Assembly (NCBI RefSeq): GCF_001417775.1
Contig: NZ_BBZJ01000023.1
Span: 124,001 to 188,000 of the forward strand
Direction of reading: 5' to 3'
DNA from: Streptomyces sp. TP-A0356
GTDB taxonomy: Bacteria > Actinomycetota > Actinomycetes > Streptomycetales > Streptomycetaceae
DNA length: 64,000 nucleotides
The translations under genes and the position numbers were made by a program. This document shows, piece after piece, positions 43,059 to 52,127 of the stretch (its first letter is position 1; each line of letters begins with the position of its first letter). The notes beneath the pieces are model-generated. The model searched no databases, had not been told where the DNA came from, and worked only from the letters and a program-made list of their open reading frames with translations.

Positions 43059-44138
43059 ATGGCCAGGGCCTTGTCGGGAGCCCTGCCGAGGCGCCGCAGG
43101 GCGGTCGTGGTGACGGGGGCGAGCGCAGGCGTGGGCCGGGCCACGGCCCTCGCCTTCGCCGCCCGTGGCGACCGGGTGGCCCTGCTGGCCCGGGGCCGGG
43201 AGGGCCTCGCCGCCGCCGCGGACGAGGTGCGGCGCGCCGGCGGTGAGGCGCTGGTCGTCCCCGTGGACGTCGCGGACGCCAGGGCGGTCGAGGACGCGGC
43301 GCAGCAGGTCGTCGACGCGTTCGGACGGATCGACGTCTGGGTCAACAACGCGTTCGCCGGGGTCTTCGCGCCGTTCATGAAGATCGAGCCGGACGAGTTC
43401 CGCCGGGTCACCGAAGTCACGTATCTCGGCTATGTGTTCGGCACGCGGGCCGCCCTGCGGCACATGCTGCCCGCCGACCACGGAACCATCGTCCAGGTCG
43501 GCTCCGCGCTCGCCTACCGGGGAATCCCCCTGCAGACTGCGTACTGCGGGGCCAAGCACGCCGTCCAGGGCTTCAACGAGTCGTTGCGGTGCGAGCTGCT
43601 GCACGACGGGTCGCGGGTGCGGACCACGATGGTGCAGCTCCCGGCCCTCAACACCCCGCAGTTCGACTGGGTGCTGAGCCGGATGCCGGGGCGGGCGCGA
43701 CCGGTGGCACCGGTCTACCAGCCGGAGGTCGCCGCCCGCGCGATCGTGCACGCGGCCGGGCACGGACGGCGGCGGGAGTACTGGGTGGGCGGCTCGACGG
43801 CGGCCACGCTGATCGCCAACGCCATGGCCCCGGGGCTGCTCGACCGCTACCTCGCCCGCACCGGGTACGACGCGCAGCGGGACCAGCAGCGGGACCAGCA
43901 GCGGGACCAGCAGCGGGACCAGGGGGAGCACGGCGAGGCGGGGAACCTGTGGTCGCCCGCGGACGGCCCGCACGGTCACGACCACGGGGCGCACGGCCGC
44001 TTCGACGGGGAGTCCCTGCCGGGGAGCGCCGAGGACTGGCTCTCCCGCAACCGGTCCAGGCTGGGCGCGGGCCTTCTGCTGGGCGGCCTGGGCGCCGCGA
44101 TGACCGCGGGTCTGCGCCGCCGCGGCCGAGCGCGCTGA
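43059..44138 (+). CDS. SDR family oxidoreductase with C-terminal extension
   Basis: A 359-aa short-chain dehydrogenase. The cofactor loop is VVVTGASAGVGRATALAFAA (16-35); NNAFAG is the central motif, and the active-site Tyr-Lys is in YCGAKHAVQGFNE after Ser in VGSALAYRG. The catalytic domain ends near 270. The extra C-terminal part has four copies of the 12-bp unit encoding QRDQ, an His/Asp/Gly-rich stretch and a hydrophobic end (GLLLGGLGAAMTAGL) that may bind the membrane. The substrate is unknown. Confidence 0.87.
   Translation: MARALSGALPRRRRAVVVTGASAGVGRATALAFAARGDRVALLARGREGLAAAADEVRRAGGEALVVPVDVADARAVEDAAQQVVDAFGRIDVWVNNAFAGVFAPFMKIEPDEFRRVTEVTYLGYVFGTRAALRHMLPADHGTIVQVGSALAYRGIPLQTAYCGAKHAVQGFNESLRCELLHDGSRVRTTMVQLPALNTPQFDWVLSRMPGRARPVAPVYQPEVAARAIVHAAGHGRRREYWVGGSTAATLIANAMAPGLLDRYLARTGYDAQRDQQRDQQRDQQRDQGEHGEAGNLWSPADGPHGHDHGAHGRFDGESLPGSAEDWLSRNRSRLGAGLLLGGLGAAMTAGLRRRGRAR
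43875..43922 (+). repeat. Four tandem copies of a 12-bp coding repeat
   Basis: CAGCGGGACCAG is present four times in perfect tandem within the SDR gene, adding QRDQ units. The length is divisible by three, so copy changes would keep the frame. Confidence 0.95.
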
Positions 44139-44209
44139 GCGCGGTCGCGGCGGGAGGCAGGAGCCGCGGGTGGCCAGCGTGTTGTGGAGCTCTGGTGGCT
44201 CGCGGAGCT

Positions 44210-45166
44210 CTAGTGGCGGAGTTGCGGCAGCACCTTCGTGCGGTAGAAGTCGAAGAAGCCGCGCTGGTCCGGGCCGATCTGGTTGACGTAGACATGGTCG
44301 AAGCCCGCGTCCACGAACGCGGTGAGCGCGGCCACGTGCTCGTCCACGTCGTCCCCGCACACCCTGTTCTCGCGCACCATCTCCTCCGTGATCAGCGGCT
44401 TGAGCTGCTCGAAGTGCTTCGGCGTGGGCAGGATCTGCCCCATCTCGCCGGGCAGCAACTCGTTGAACCACAGCCGGTGCACCGTACGGACGGCCTCGTC
44501 CCGGTCGGTGCCGTAGCAGACCTTCGTGCCGCCGCTGACCGGCTTGGCGCCGCCCCCGCCCTTGCGGAACTGCGACACCAGCGACTCGTTCGGCATCATC
44601 GTGATGTAGCCATCGCCCACCCGCGCCGCCAACGACGTCGCCGCGGGACCGAAGCCGGAGACGTCGATCGGCACCGGCTCGTCGGGAACCGTGTAGAGGC
44701 GGGCCTTCTCCACCGTGTAGTGGGTGCCGTAGTGGCTCACCTCCTCACCGGTGAACAGCCGCCGCATGACCTGGATCGCCTCCTCCAGCATCTCCAGACG
44801 CACATGCGCGGGCGGCCAGGGGCCACCGAGGATGTGCTCGTTCAGGGCCTCGCCGCTGCCCACGCCCAGCCGGAACCGGCCCCCGGTCATCACCGCACTG
44901 GTCGCGGCGGCCTGCGCCACCACCGCCGGATGGATCCGCACCGTCGGACAGGTGACCGCGGTCTCGATCGGCAGCGACACCGCCTCCGAGATCGCGCCGA
45001 TCACCGACCACACGAACGGGCTCTGGCCCTGCTCGTCGTGCCACGGGTGGTAGTGGTCCGAGATCCACAGTCGCTGGAATCCGGCCTGCTCGGCCATCCT
45101 GGCCTGCTCGATCAGATCCGCGGGACCGAACTCCTCGCACGAGAGGAAGTAGCCGTACTCGGTCAT
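44210..45166 (-). CDS. LLM-class F420-dependent oxidoreductase
   Basis: The protein has 318 aa from the ATG at 45166. It is a TIM-barrel of the luciferase-like superfamily, subtype TIGR03557 (glucose-6-phosphate-dehydrogenase-like). Features are YGYFLSCEEFGPADLIEQAR at the start, LWISDHYHPWHDEQGQSPFV, GRFRLGVGSGEALNEHILGG and GFDHVYVNQIGPDQ at the end. It would transfer a hydride to or from F420; the substrate is unknown. Divergent from the NDH-2-like gene across about 190 bp. Confidence 0.9.
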   Translation of the reverse strand: MTEYGYFLSCEEFGPADLIEQARMAEQAGFQRLWISDHYHPWHDEQGQSPFVWSVIGAISEAVSLPIETAVTCPTVRIHPAVVAQAAATSAVMTGGRFRLGVGSGEALNEHILGGPWPPAHVRLEMLEEAIQVMRRLFTGEEVSHYGTHYTVEKARLYTVPDEPVPIDVSGFGPAATSLAARVGDGYITMMPNESLVSQFRKGGGGAKPVSGGTKVCYGTDRDEAVRTVHRLWFNELLPGEMGQILPTPKHFEQLKPLITEEMVRENRVCGDDVDEHVAALTAFVDAGFDHVYVNQIGPDQRGFFDFYRTKVLPQLRH

Positions 45167-45354
45167 GGGGTGAACCTCCGGGGCAGGGCCTACCGCGTCG
45201 CTTTCCGGCCGGGTAACCGCCGGGACAGGGGCGAAACGCCCCCCGCGGTGGCGTTTGGGCGCCCTGACCAGGGGGACGCGGAAGGTCCAACGGGTGGGCA
45301 TCCGTGTGCCCGCCCAGGCAGACCACGTACGCGCGACCACGCCGGAGGCGAACA

Positions 45355-46692
45355 GTGAGTCGACCCCGCATCCTGATCGTCGGTGCCGGATTCGCCGGGT
45401 ACCAGACGGCCCGCACCCTCTCGCGCCTGACCCGGCACCGGGCCGACATCACTCTGCTGAACCCGACCGACTACTTCCTGTATCTGCCCCTGCTCCCGCA
45501 GGTCGCCACGGGCATCCTGGAGCCGCGCCGCGTGGCCGTCTCGCTCCCCGGCACCCTGCGCCATGTGCGCCTGGTGCTCGGCGAGGCCGACAGCGTCGAC
45601 CTCGACGCGCGCACCGTGCACTACACCGACCCCGAGGGCCACGTCGGCACACTGTCCTACGACCGGCTCGTGCTCGCCGTCGGCAGCGTCAACAAGCTGC
45701 TGCCGATCCCCGGCGTCTCCGAGCACGCGCACGGCTTCCGGGGACTGCCCGAGGCGCTGTACCTGCGCGACCATGTGACCCGCCAGATCGAACTGGCCGC
45801 CGCGGCCGAGGATCCCAAGAGCCGCGCCGCCCGCTGCACCTTCGTGGTGGTCGGCGCCGGCTACACCGGGACCGAAGTGGCCGCGCAGGGCCAGCTGTTC
45901 ACCGATGAGCTGGTGCGCCAACAGCCGTTGTGGGAGGGCATCCGGCCGCGCTGGCTGCTGCTGGACATCGCGCCGCGCGTGATGCCGGAGATGGACGAGC
46001 GGCTCTCCCGCACCGCCGACCGCGTGCTGCGACGGCGCGGCGTCGACGTGCGGATGGGGACATCCGTGAAGGAGGCCACACACGACGGAGTCCTGCTGAC
46101 CGACGGCGAGTTCATCGACACCCGCACCCTCGTGTGGTGCGTCGGTGTACGGCCCGATCCGCTGGTCGAGCACCTCGACCGCCCCCTGGAGCGCGGCCGA
46201 CTGCTCGTCGACCCCTATCTCCAGGTGCCGGGCCACTCGGAGGTGTTCGCGTGCGGCGACGCGGCGGCCGTACCCGACCTCGACAAGCCGGGCCAGTACA
46301 CGCCGATGACCGCACAGCACGCCTGGCGGCACGGCAAGGTCTGCGCCCGCAATGTCGCCGCCTCTCTCGGCATCGGCTCCCGGCGCGCCTACCGCCACCA
46401 CGACCTCGGGTTCGTGGTGGACCTGGGCGGCACGCGGGCCGCCGCCAACCCGCTCGGCATCCCGCTGTCCGGGCCGCTCGCCGGAGCCGTCGCCCGCGGG
46501 TACCACCTCGCCGCGATGCCCGGCAACCGCATCCGGGTCGCCGCCGACTGGCTCCTGGACGCCGTACTGCCGCGCCAGGCCGTCCAGTTGGGGCTGGTCC
46601 GCTCCTGGTCCGTGCCGCTGGACACGGCCTCGCCCGAACTGGCCCGCGTACCGGGACGCCCCACCAAGTCCGGTACGGAGGAGAACACATGA
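45355..46692 (+). CDS. NAD(P)/FAD-dependent oxidoreductase, NDH-2 type
   Basis: The protein has 445 aa from the GTG at 45355, with CCGGAGG upstream. The FAD loop is ILIVGAGFAGYQTARTL (6-22), the NAD loop is FVVVGAGYTGTEVAAQGQLF and the second FAD motif is VFACGDAAAVPDL. Type II NADH dehydrogenases of this type pass electrons from NADH to quinone at the membrane face without pumping protons. Its stop overlaps the transketolase start (ATGA), so the genes are translationally coupled. Confidence 0.9.
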   Translation: MSRPRILIVGAGFAGYQTARTLSRLTRHRADITLLNPTDYFLYLPLLPQVATGILEPRRVAVSLPGTLRHVRLVLGEADSVDLDARTVHYTDPEGHVGTLSYDRLVLAVGSVNKLLPIPGVSEHAHGFRGLPEALYLRDHVTRQIELAAAAEDPKSRAARCTFVVVGAGYTGTEVAAQGQLFTDELVRQQPLWEGIRPRWLLLDIAPRVMPEMDERLSRTADRVLRRRGVDVRMGTSVKEATHDGVLLTDGEFIDTRTLVWCVGVRPDPLVEHLDRPLERGRLLVDPYLQVPGHSEVFACGDAAAVPDLDKPGQYTPMTAQHAWRHGKVCARNVAASLGIGSRRAYRHHDLGFVVDLGGTRAAANPLGIPLSGPLAGAVARGYHLAAMPGNRIRVAADWLLDAVLPRQAVQLGLVRSWSVPLDTASPELARVPGRPTKSGTEENT

Positions 46693-48536
46693 ACAGCCGT
46701 CAACTCCATGAACTCGCCCAACAGCTGCGCGTCGACAGTGTCCGCGCCGCCGCCGCGGCCGGGTCCGGTCACCCCACGTCCTCGATGTCGGCCGCGGACC
46801 TGATGGCGGTCCTGCTGGCCCACCACTTCCGCTACGACTTCGAACGCCCCTCCCATCCCGCCAACGACCGGTTCGTCCTCTCCAAGGGACACGCCTCACC
46901 CCTGCTCTACGCCGCCTACAAGGCCGCCGGCGCGATCAACGACACCGAGCTGCTCACCTTCCGCAAACTGGGCAGCCGTCTCGAAGGCCACCCCACGCCC
47001 CGCCGGCTGCCCTGGGTCGAGACGGCCACCGGCTCGCTCGGCCAGGGGCTGCCCATCGGCGTCGGCATCGCCCTGGCCGGGCAGCGGCTCGACCGCACCG
47101 GCTACCGCGTCTGGGTGCTGTGCGGCGACAGCGAACTGGCCGAGGGCTCCGTCTGGGAGGCCGCCGAGCACGCCGGGACCGAACACCTCGACAACCTGAT
47201 CGCGATCGTCGACGTCAACCGGCTCGGCCAGCGCGGGCCCACCCGCCACGGCCACGACCTCGACGCGTACGCACGTCGCTTCAAGGCCTTCGACTGGCAC
47301 ACCATCGAGATCGACGGACACGACGTGGAGGCCATCGACCGCGCCTGCAGCGAGGCCGAGTCCACCACCGGACAGCCCACCGTGATCCTGGCCCGCACCC
47401 TCAAGGGCAAGGGCGTCACCGGCGTCGAGGACCGCGAGGGCCTGCACGGGAAGCCCCTGAAGGACGCGGAGGAGGCGATCGCGGAACTCGGCGGCGTACG
47501 GGACCTGCGGGTCGAGGTCCAGCCGCCGCCCCCGGCCCGTACCCTGCACGCCGTGCAGGGCGGCCACCTGGAGCTGCCGCGCTACGACGTCGGTGACGAG
47601 GTCGCCACCCGTGACGCCTTCGGCCACGCGCTGGCCGCGCTCGGCAACGCCCGCGGGGACGTCGTCGCGATCGACGGCGAGGTCGGCGACTCCACGCGCG
47701 CCGAGTACTTCGCCAAGGAACACCCCGAGCGCTACTTCGAGTGCTACATCGCCGAACAGCTGATGGTCGCCACCGCCGTCGGCATGTCGATACGCGGCTG
47801 GGTGCCGTACGCGGCGACGTTCGCCGCGTTCCTCACCCGCGCCCACGACTTCATCCGCATGGCCTCGATCAGCGGCGCCGACATCAACCTCGTCGGCTCC
47901 CACGCGGGCTGCGCCATCGGCGAGGACGGGCCCTCGCAGATGGGCCTGGAGGATCTCGCGATGTTCCGCGCGGTGTACGACTCGACGGTCCTGTACCCGT
48001 GCGACGCGAACCAGACCGCCAAACTCGTGGCCGCGATGGCCGGCCTCGAGGGCATCCGCTATCTGCGCACCTCGCGCGGGGAGACGCCGGTCGTCTACGG
48101 GCCGACCGAGGAGTTCCCGGTCGGCGGCAGCAAGGTGCTGCGCGCCTCCTCCGAGGACCGGCTCACCCTGGTCGCCGCCGGGGTCACCGTCCATGAGGCG
48201 CTGAAGGCCGCCGACGCCCTCGCCGAGCAGGGCATACGGGTCCGGGTCATCGATCTGTACTCGGTCAAGCCCGTCGACCGGGAAACCCTGCGCGAGGCCG
48301 CCGAGCGCACCGGCTGCCTCCTGACGGTCGAGGACCACCGCGCGGAGGGCGGACTCGGCGACGCCGTGCTGGACGCCTTCCTCGACGGCCGTCCGGTACC
48401 CCGCCTGGTGCGCCTGGCCGTCCGTACGATGCCGGGCTCGGCGACGCCCGCCGAGCAGCTGCACGCCGCGGGCATCGACGCCGAGTCGATCGCAGCCGCG
48501 GCCCGGCTGCTGGTGGAACACGCCGTCGTGCCGTGA
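46689..48536 (+). CDS. Transketolase
   Basis: The protein has 615 aa from the ATG at 46689. Thiamine-diphosphate domain one has GSGHPTSSMSAADLMAVLLA, SKGHASPLLYAAYK, and the GDG-like GDSELAEGSVWEAAEHA with Asn in VDVNRLGQRG. The pyrimidine domain has IDGEVGDSTRAEYFA and FECYIAEQLMVATAVGMSIR, with the catalytic Glu in the latter. The C-terminal domain is normal. At 615 aa it is shorter than the roughly 690-aa TktA class and resembles the shorter human-like branch. It moves two-carbon units in the pentose phosphate pathway. A housekeeping copy probably exists elsewhere. Confidence 0.93.
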   Translation: MNSRQLHELAQQLRVDSVRAAAAAGSGHPTSSMSAADLMAVLLAHHFRYDFERPSHPANDRFVLSKGHASPLLYAAYKAAGAINDTELLTFRKLGSRLEGHPTPRRLPWVETATGSLGQGLPIGVGIALAGQRLDRTGYRVWVLCGDSELAEGSVWEAAEHAGTEHLDNLIAIVDVNRLGQRGPTRHGHDLDAYARRFKAFDWHTIEIDGHDVEAIDRACSEAESTTGQPTVILARTLKGKGVTGVEDREGLHGKPLKDAEEAIAELGGVRDLRVEVQPPPPARTLHAVQGGHLELPRYDVGDEVATRDAFGHALAALGNARGDVVAIDGEVGDSTRAEYFAKEHPERYFECYIAEQLMVATAVGMSIRGWVPYAATFAAFLTRAHDFIRMASISGADINLVGSHAGCAIGEDGPSQMGLEDLAMFRAVYDSTVLYPCDANQTAKLVAAMAGLEGIRYLRTSRGETPVVYGPTEEFPVGGSKVLRASSEDRLTLVAAGVTVHEALKAADALAEQGIRVRVIDLYSVKPVDRETLREAAERTGCLLTVEDHRAEGGLGDAVLDAFLDGRPVPRLVRLAVRTMPGSATPAEQLHAAGIDAESIAAAARLLVEHAVVP

Positions 48537-48550
48537 CCGGAGGGAGCGAC

Positions 48551-49462
48551 ATGAGCAGCACGCGGACGGTACGCGTGGGCCGCCGCACGGTGGAGATCCA
48601 CCGGCCGGACAAGGTGCTGTTCCCCGGCGACGGGGACGGCAAGGAGTACACGAAGGCCGACCTCGTCGCGTACTACCGGTCCGTCGCGCCCTACATGCTG
48701 CCCCATCTGCGCGGCCGCCCCCTGATGCTGGAGCGGCACCCGGACGGCATCGAGGGGCCCCGGTTCATGCAGAAGAACACCCCGGACCACTACCCGGACT
48801 GGATCCACCGCGTCGAGGTGCCCAAGGAGGGTGGCACCGTCTGCCACACCGTCTGTGACGACACGGCCACCCTTCTCTACCTCGCCGACCAGGCCTGCAT
48901 CACCCTGCACCGCTGGCTCTCCCGCGTAGGCCGGCTCGATCGGCCCGACCGGATCGTCTTCGACCTCGACCCGGCGGGCGACGACTTCGGCGAAGTTCGG
49001 GAAGCCGCCCCGCTGTTGCGCGAGCTCCTCGGTGAACTGAGGCTGCCGTCCGCTCTGATGACCACCGGTTCGCGAGGGCTGCACGTGGTCGTGCCGATCA
49101 GCGGACACCACGACTTCGACACGGTGCGGGAGTTCGCCAGGGACGTCGCCGACACCCTCGCCGAAGCCCACCCCGACCGGTTCACCACGGCCGCGCGCAA
49201 GAAGGACCGCGGCGAGCGGCTCTACCTCGACGTGCAGCGCAACGCGTACGCGCAGACCGCGGTGGCCCCCTTCACCGTCCGGGCCCTGCCCGGCGCCCCG
49301 GTCGCCACACCCCTGTCCTGGGAGCAACTCGACGAGCCGGACGTGGATGCCCGCCGCTGGACCATCGCCGACGCGGTGGACCAGGCCCGCACCCGACCCT
49401 GGGCCGGAGTGCGGGCCCGGGCGCTCCGCCCCGCGCGCAGACGTCTCGACGCGCTGCGCTGA
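48551..49462 (+). CDS. LigD-type DNA polymerase/primase domain protein
   Basis: The protein has 303 aa from the ATG at 48551, with GGAGGGAGCGAC before it; a GTG at 48533 overlapping the transketolase stop is an alternative. It is a stand-alone PolDom of the archaeo-eukaryotic primase fold: VEIHRPDKVLFPGDGDGKEY, RPLMLERHPDGIEGPRFMQK, the catalytic pair in FDLDPAGDDF, and TTGSRGLHVVVPISG. It adds ribo- or deoxyribonucleotides during non-homologous end joining. No ligase or Ku gene is visible in the window, so its partners are encoded elsewhere. Confidence 0.92.
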   Translation: MSSTRTVRVGRRTVEIHRPDKVLFPGDGDGKEYTKADLVAYYRSVAPYMLPHLRGRPLMLERHPDGIEGPRFMQKNTPDHYPDWIHRVEVPKEGGTVCHTVCDDTATLLYLADQACITLHRWLSRVGRLDRPDRIVFDLDPAGDDFGEVREAAPLLRELLGELRLPSALMTTGSRGLHVVVPISGHHDFDTVREFARDVADTLAEAHPDRFTTAARKKDRGERLYLDVQRNAYAQTAVAPFTVRALPGAPVATPLSWEQLDEPDVDARRWTIADAVDQARTRPWAGVRARALRPARRRLDALR

Positions 49463-49621
49463 CTACCCAATGAAGTCAATTCGTTGCTCCGGGTGAGCCT
49501 GGGGGAACCGTCGCGGGGCGAGGGTGAGGCGGATCAAGCCCTGTGCGGCATCCTCCTGTCCCAAAACGGGGCTCGCAGGTTTGCGCGGAGGACGTTGGGC
49601 ACTCGACTTACGAGGTCACCA

Positions 49622-49966
49622 ATGGCAAACACACCGCGTGATTCGAATGAACAGGATTCGCCCAGGAAGTCGGAGGACGGTGCGGCGAAGAGGCAGCCGA
49701 GCCTAATGGAAGTGGTGCGCCAGGCGCGCGCCCAGTTCGCGGAGCTGACCGGACTGACCCCGGAGTCCGTCTCGTCTTTCGAACGGACCGAGGACGGCTG
49801 GGAGCTGGAGATCGAGGTCCTGGAGCTCGCGCGGGTTCCCGACACGATGAGCCTGCTCGCGAGCTACGAGGTGCAGCTGACCCCCGAGGGCGAGCTCGCC
49901 GGCTACCGGCGCGTTCGCCGCTACGAACGCGGGAGGGCTGACGCACATCGGCCGGGCGGTCGGTAG
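49622..49966 (+). CDS. gvpO: Gas vesicle protein GvpO
   Basis: The protein has 114 aa from the ATG at 49622, with a GAGGT site. After a charged N-terminus come MEVVRQARAQFAELTGLTPE and GWELEIEVLELARVPDTMSL then ASYEVQLTPEGELAGYRRVR, the GvpO core. It is the first gene of the ten-gene vesicle operon and is needed for vesicle formation in haloarchaea; its exact role is unclear. Confidence 0.9.
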   Translation: MANTPRDSNEQDSPRKSEDGAAKRQPSLMEVVRQARAQFAELTGLTPESVSSFERTEDGWELEIEVLELARVPDTMSLLASYEVQLTPEGELAGYRRVRRYERGRADAHRPGGR

Positions 49967-50036
49967 GAGACGGCAGCTCCGGACCCGTCCCCATGGGCGA
50001 GACACACGACAAGACAGACAAGGAGGAGCGGTCGGC

Positions 50037-50465
50037 ATGACCGTTGTCCCGGCACAGCAGACCGGAGGGGGAGGCGGCTCCAGCGGCCTCTACGACGTAC
50101 TGGAGCTCGTCCTCGACCGAGGGCTCGTCATCGACGCGTTCGTCCGTGTCTCCCTCGTCGGCATCGAGATACTGAAGATCGACGTACGAGTGGTGGTCGC
50201 GAGCGTCGACACCTATCTGCGTTTCGCCGAGGCGTGCAACCGGCTCGACCTGGAGTCCGGACCGCACAAGAGCCCCGGACTGCCCGAGCTGGTCGGCGAG
50301 GTCACCGAGTCCGGCGCGCGGGGCAAGTCGAAGGGCGCCCTGTCGGGTGCCGCGGAGACGATCTCGGATGCCTTCAAGCAGGCCCGTGAAGAGGGCCAGA
50401 GCGAGGGAAGGCCGCGGGCGCGCAAGACGACGTCCGCCAGGAAAAAGGAGGAGGAGCAGGAGTGA
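50037..50465 (+). CDS. gvpA: Gas vesicle structural protein GvpA
   Basis: A 142-aa protein. The GvpA core is GLYDVLELVLDRGLVIDAFV and RVSLVGIEILKIDVRVVVAS then VDTYLRFAEA (about 17-66), giving the alpha-beta-beta-alpha ribs of the vesicle wall. Canonical GvpA is about 70 aa; this one carries a tail of some 70 residues rich in Lys, Arg and Glu, as in other Streptomyces. Of the three GvpA/J-type proteins in this operon it lies first after gvpO, the gvpA position. Confidence 0.9.
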   Translation: MTVVPAQQTGGGGGSSGLYDVLELVLDRGLVIDAFVRVSLVGIEILKIDVRVVVASVDTYLRFAEACNRLDLESGPHKSPGLPELVGEVTESGARGKSKGALSGAAETISDAFKQAREEGQSEGRPRARKTTSARKKEEEQE

Positions 50466-51232
50466 GCACGTACGTCTATGGCATCGCCCCGAGCTCGCAC
50501 CCCTCGCTCCCCAAGGACATGGGCGGAGTCGGTGATCCGCCGTGCCCGGTGAGGATCCTCGAGGAGGGTGAGCTCGTCGCGATCGTGAGCGACGCCCCCG
50601 AGGGGCTGCGGCCCAAGCGCAGGGATCTGCTTGCCCATCAGAACGTGCTCAGTGAGGCGGGCGCGGGCGGGGCTGTACTGCCCATGCGGTTCGGCAGTGT
50701 GGCCGCGGACGACGCCGCCGTCACCCAGGTGCTCGCCGAGCGTACGGGCCACTACCGGGAGCGGCTGACGGCCCTGGACGGCAGGGTCGAGTACAACATC
50801 AAGGCCAGCCATGACCAGGAGGCGATCCTGCACCTGGTGATGGCGGAGAGCACGGAGATGCGCGCCCTGGCCGAGGATAACCGGCAGGCCGGCGGGGGCA
50901 GCTACGAAGACCGGCTGCGCTTGGGCGAGATGGTCGCCGCCGCGGTGCAGAGCCGCGAGGCGATGGACGCGGAGGAACTGCGGCGCCTTCTGGAACCTGC
51001 CGCCGAGGCAGTCAGCTCCGGCCCTGAGTCCTCCGGCTGGCTGGCCAATCTCTCCTTCCTGGTGCCCCGAGACTCCGCGGGGGAGTTCCTGGAGGCCGTG
51101 GAGGAGGCCCGCAAGGGCAACCCGCACCTCGAACTGCGGGTCAACGGGCCGTTGCCGCCGTACAGCTTCGTCGAGCCCGGCCCTGCCGAGCCCGCGGGAA
51201 GCACGACCGGGACGGCCATGGGCGAGGAGTGA
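50462..51232 (+). CDS. gvpF: Gas vesicle protein GvpF (GvpF/GvpL family)
   Basis: The protein has 256 aa from a GTG that overlaps the gvpA stop. It opens with STYVYGIAPSSHPSLP, contains LLAHQNVLSEAGAGGAVLPM then RFGS, and the central VEYNIKASHD and NLSFLVPRDSAGEFLEAVEE segments found across GvpF/L. GvpF binds GvpA and is a minor component needed early in assembly. A paralogue, GvpL, is encoded at 53596. Confidence 0.92.
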   Translation: MSTYVYGIAPSSHPSLPKDMGGVGDPPCPVRILEEGELVAIVSDAPEGLRPKRRDLLAHQNVLSEAGAGGAVLPMRFGSVAADDAAVTQVLAERTGHYRERLTALDGRVEYNIKASHDQEAILHLVMAESTEMRALAEDNRQAGGGSYEDRLRLGEMVAAAVQSREAMDAEELRRLLEPAAEAVSSGPESSGWLANLSFLVPRDSAGEFLEAVEEARKGNPHLELRVNGPLPPYSFVEPGPAEPAGSTTGTAMGEE

Positions 51233-51235
51233 CCC

Positions 51236-51505
51236 ATGGGACTGCTCACGGAGGCCCTGCTGCTGCCGTTCGCACCGGCGCGCGGCAGCCTCTGGGTGAT
51301 CAGACAGGTGATCGCCGAGGCCGAGCGACAGTACTACGACCCGGCGACCGTCCGGGCCGAACTCGCCCTTCTCGAGTGCCGGCTCGAGGAAGGCGAGATC
51401 ACTGAGGAGGAGTTCGACCGCGAGGAGGACGCACTCCTCGACCGACTGGAGATCGGCCTGTGCCATGCAACGGGATCGGGAACCGGCGAGGGGACGACAA
51501 CATGA
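51236..51505 (+). CDS. gvpG: Gas vesicle protein GvpG
   Basis: An 89-aa acidic protein with GLLTEALLLPFAPARGSLWV then IRQVIAEAERQYYDPATVRA and LALLECRLEEGEITEEEFDR, the GvpG family signature. It is an accessory protein thought to act with GvpF/L. Its stop overlaps the gvpY start. Confidence 0.9.
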   Translation: MGLLTEALLLPFAPARGSLWVIRQVIAEAERQYYDPATVRAELALLECRLEEGEITEEEFDREEDALLDRLEIGLCHATGSGTGEGTTT

Positions 51506-52125
51506 ATCGAGCGGCACTGGGCCTGGCGGTAGGGGCCGGGTATGTCCTCGGACGGACCAAGAAGATGAAGCTCGCCTTCGCCCTGGGCACGCTGGCCGCG
51601 GGAAAGCGGATGCAGCTCAGCCCGCGGGCGCTCGCCGACCTGGTCAACCAACAACTGCGGGACAACCCCCAGTTCAAGGAGATCGGCGACCAGTTGCGCC
51701 ACGATCTGCGCGGTGCGGGCAAGGCCGCCTCCGGTGCGCTGCTCGAGCGCCAGATCGAGGGCATCGCCGGCCGGTTGCACAGCCGCACCGAGCAGGTGCG
51801 CGGGCAGCTCTCCGGCGCGGCATCCCAGGTCTCGGACCTGACCGGCCCCGGAGAGGAGTCGGAAGAGGGCCGGGCCGAAGGGGAGGCCGCCGACTCCGAG
51901 GAGGCGGCGGCGCCCGAGGAAGAGGAATCGCCGCCGCCCAAGAAGGCGGCCAGGAAGGCCCCGCCCAGCAAACGCCCCGCGAAGAAGGCGCCCGCCAAGC
52001 AGGCGGGCCCGAAGGCCGCCAATAAGGCGGCCGCGAAGAAGGCTCCTGCCAAGAAGGCCCCCGCGAAGAAGACCGCCGGAGCGCAGGATGGCGGACGCGG
52101 GTCGAGCGGTGAAGGGAGGCGGTGA
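51502..52125 (+). CDS. gvpY: Gas vesicle cluster protein GvpY with lysine/alanine-rich basic tail
   Basis: The protein has 207 aa from the ATG at 51502 (ATGA overlap). The N-terminus is hydrophobic with a GAGYVLGRTKKMKLAFALGT segment, followed by a helical central region (QFKEIGDQLRHDLRGAGKAA, LHSRTEQVRGQLSGAASQVS). An acidic linker leads to a basic tail (about 150-195) of PAKKAPAKKAP-type repeats like histone H1. Its position between gvpG and an SRPBCC gene matches gvpY of the Streptomyces gvpOAFGYZJLSK order. Its function is unknown. Confidence 0.82.
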   Translation: MNRAALGLAVGAGYVLGRTKKMKLAFALGTLAAGKRMQLSPRALADLVNQQLRDNPQFKEIGDQLRHDLRGAGKAASGALLERQIEGIAGRLHSRTEQVRGQLSGAASQVSDLTGPGEESEEGRAEGEAADSEEAAAPEEEESPPPKKAARKAPPSKRPAKKAPAKQAGPKAANKAAAKKAPAKKAPAKKTAGAQDGGRGSSGEGRR

Positions 52126-52127
52126 CG

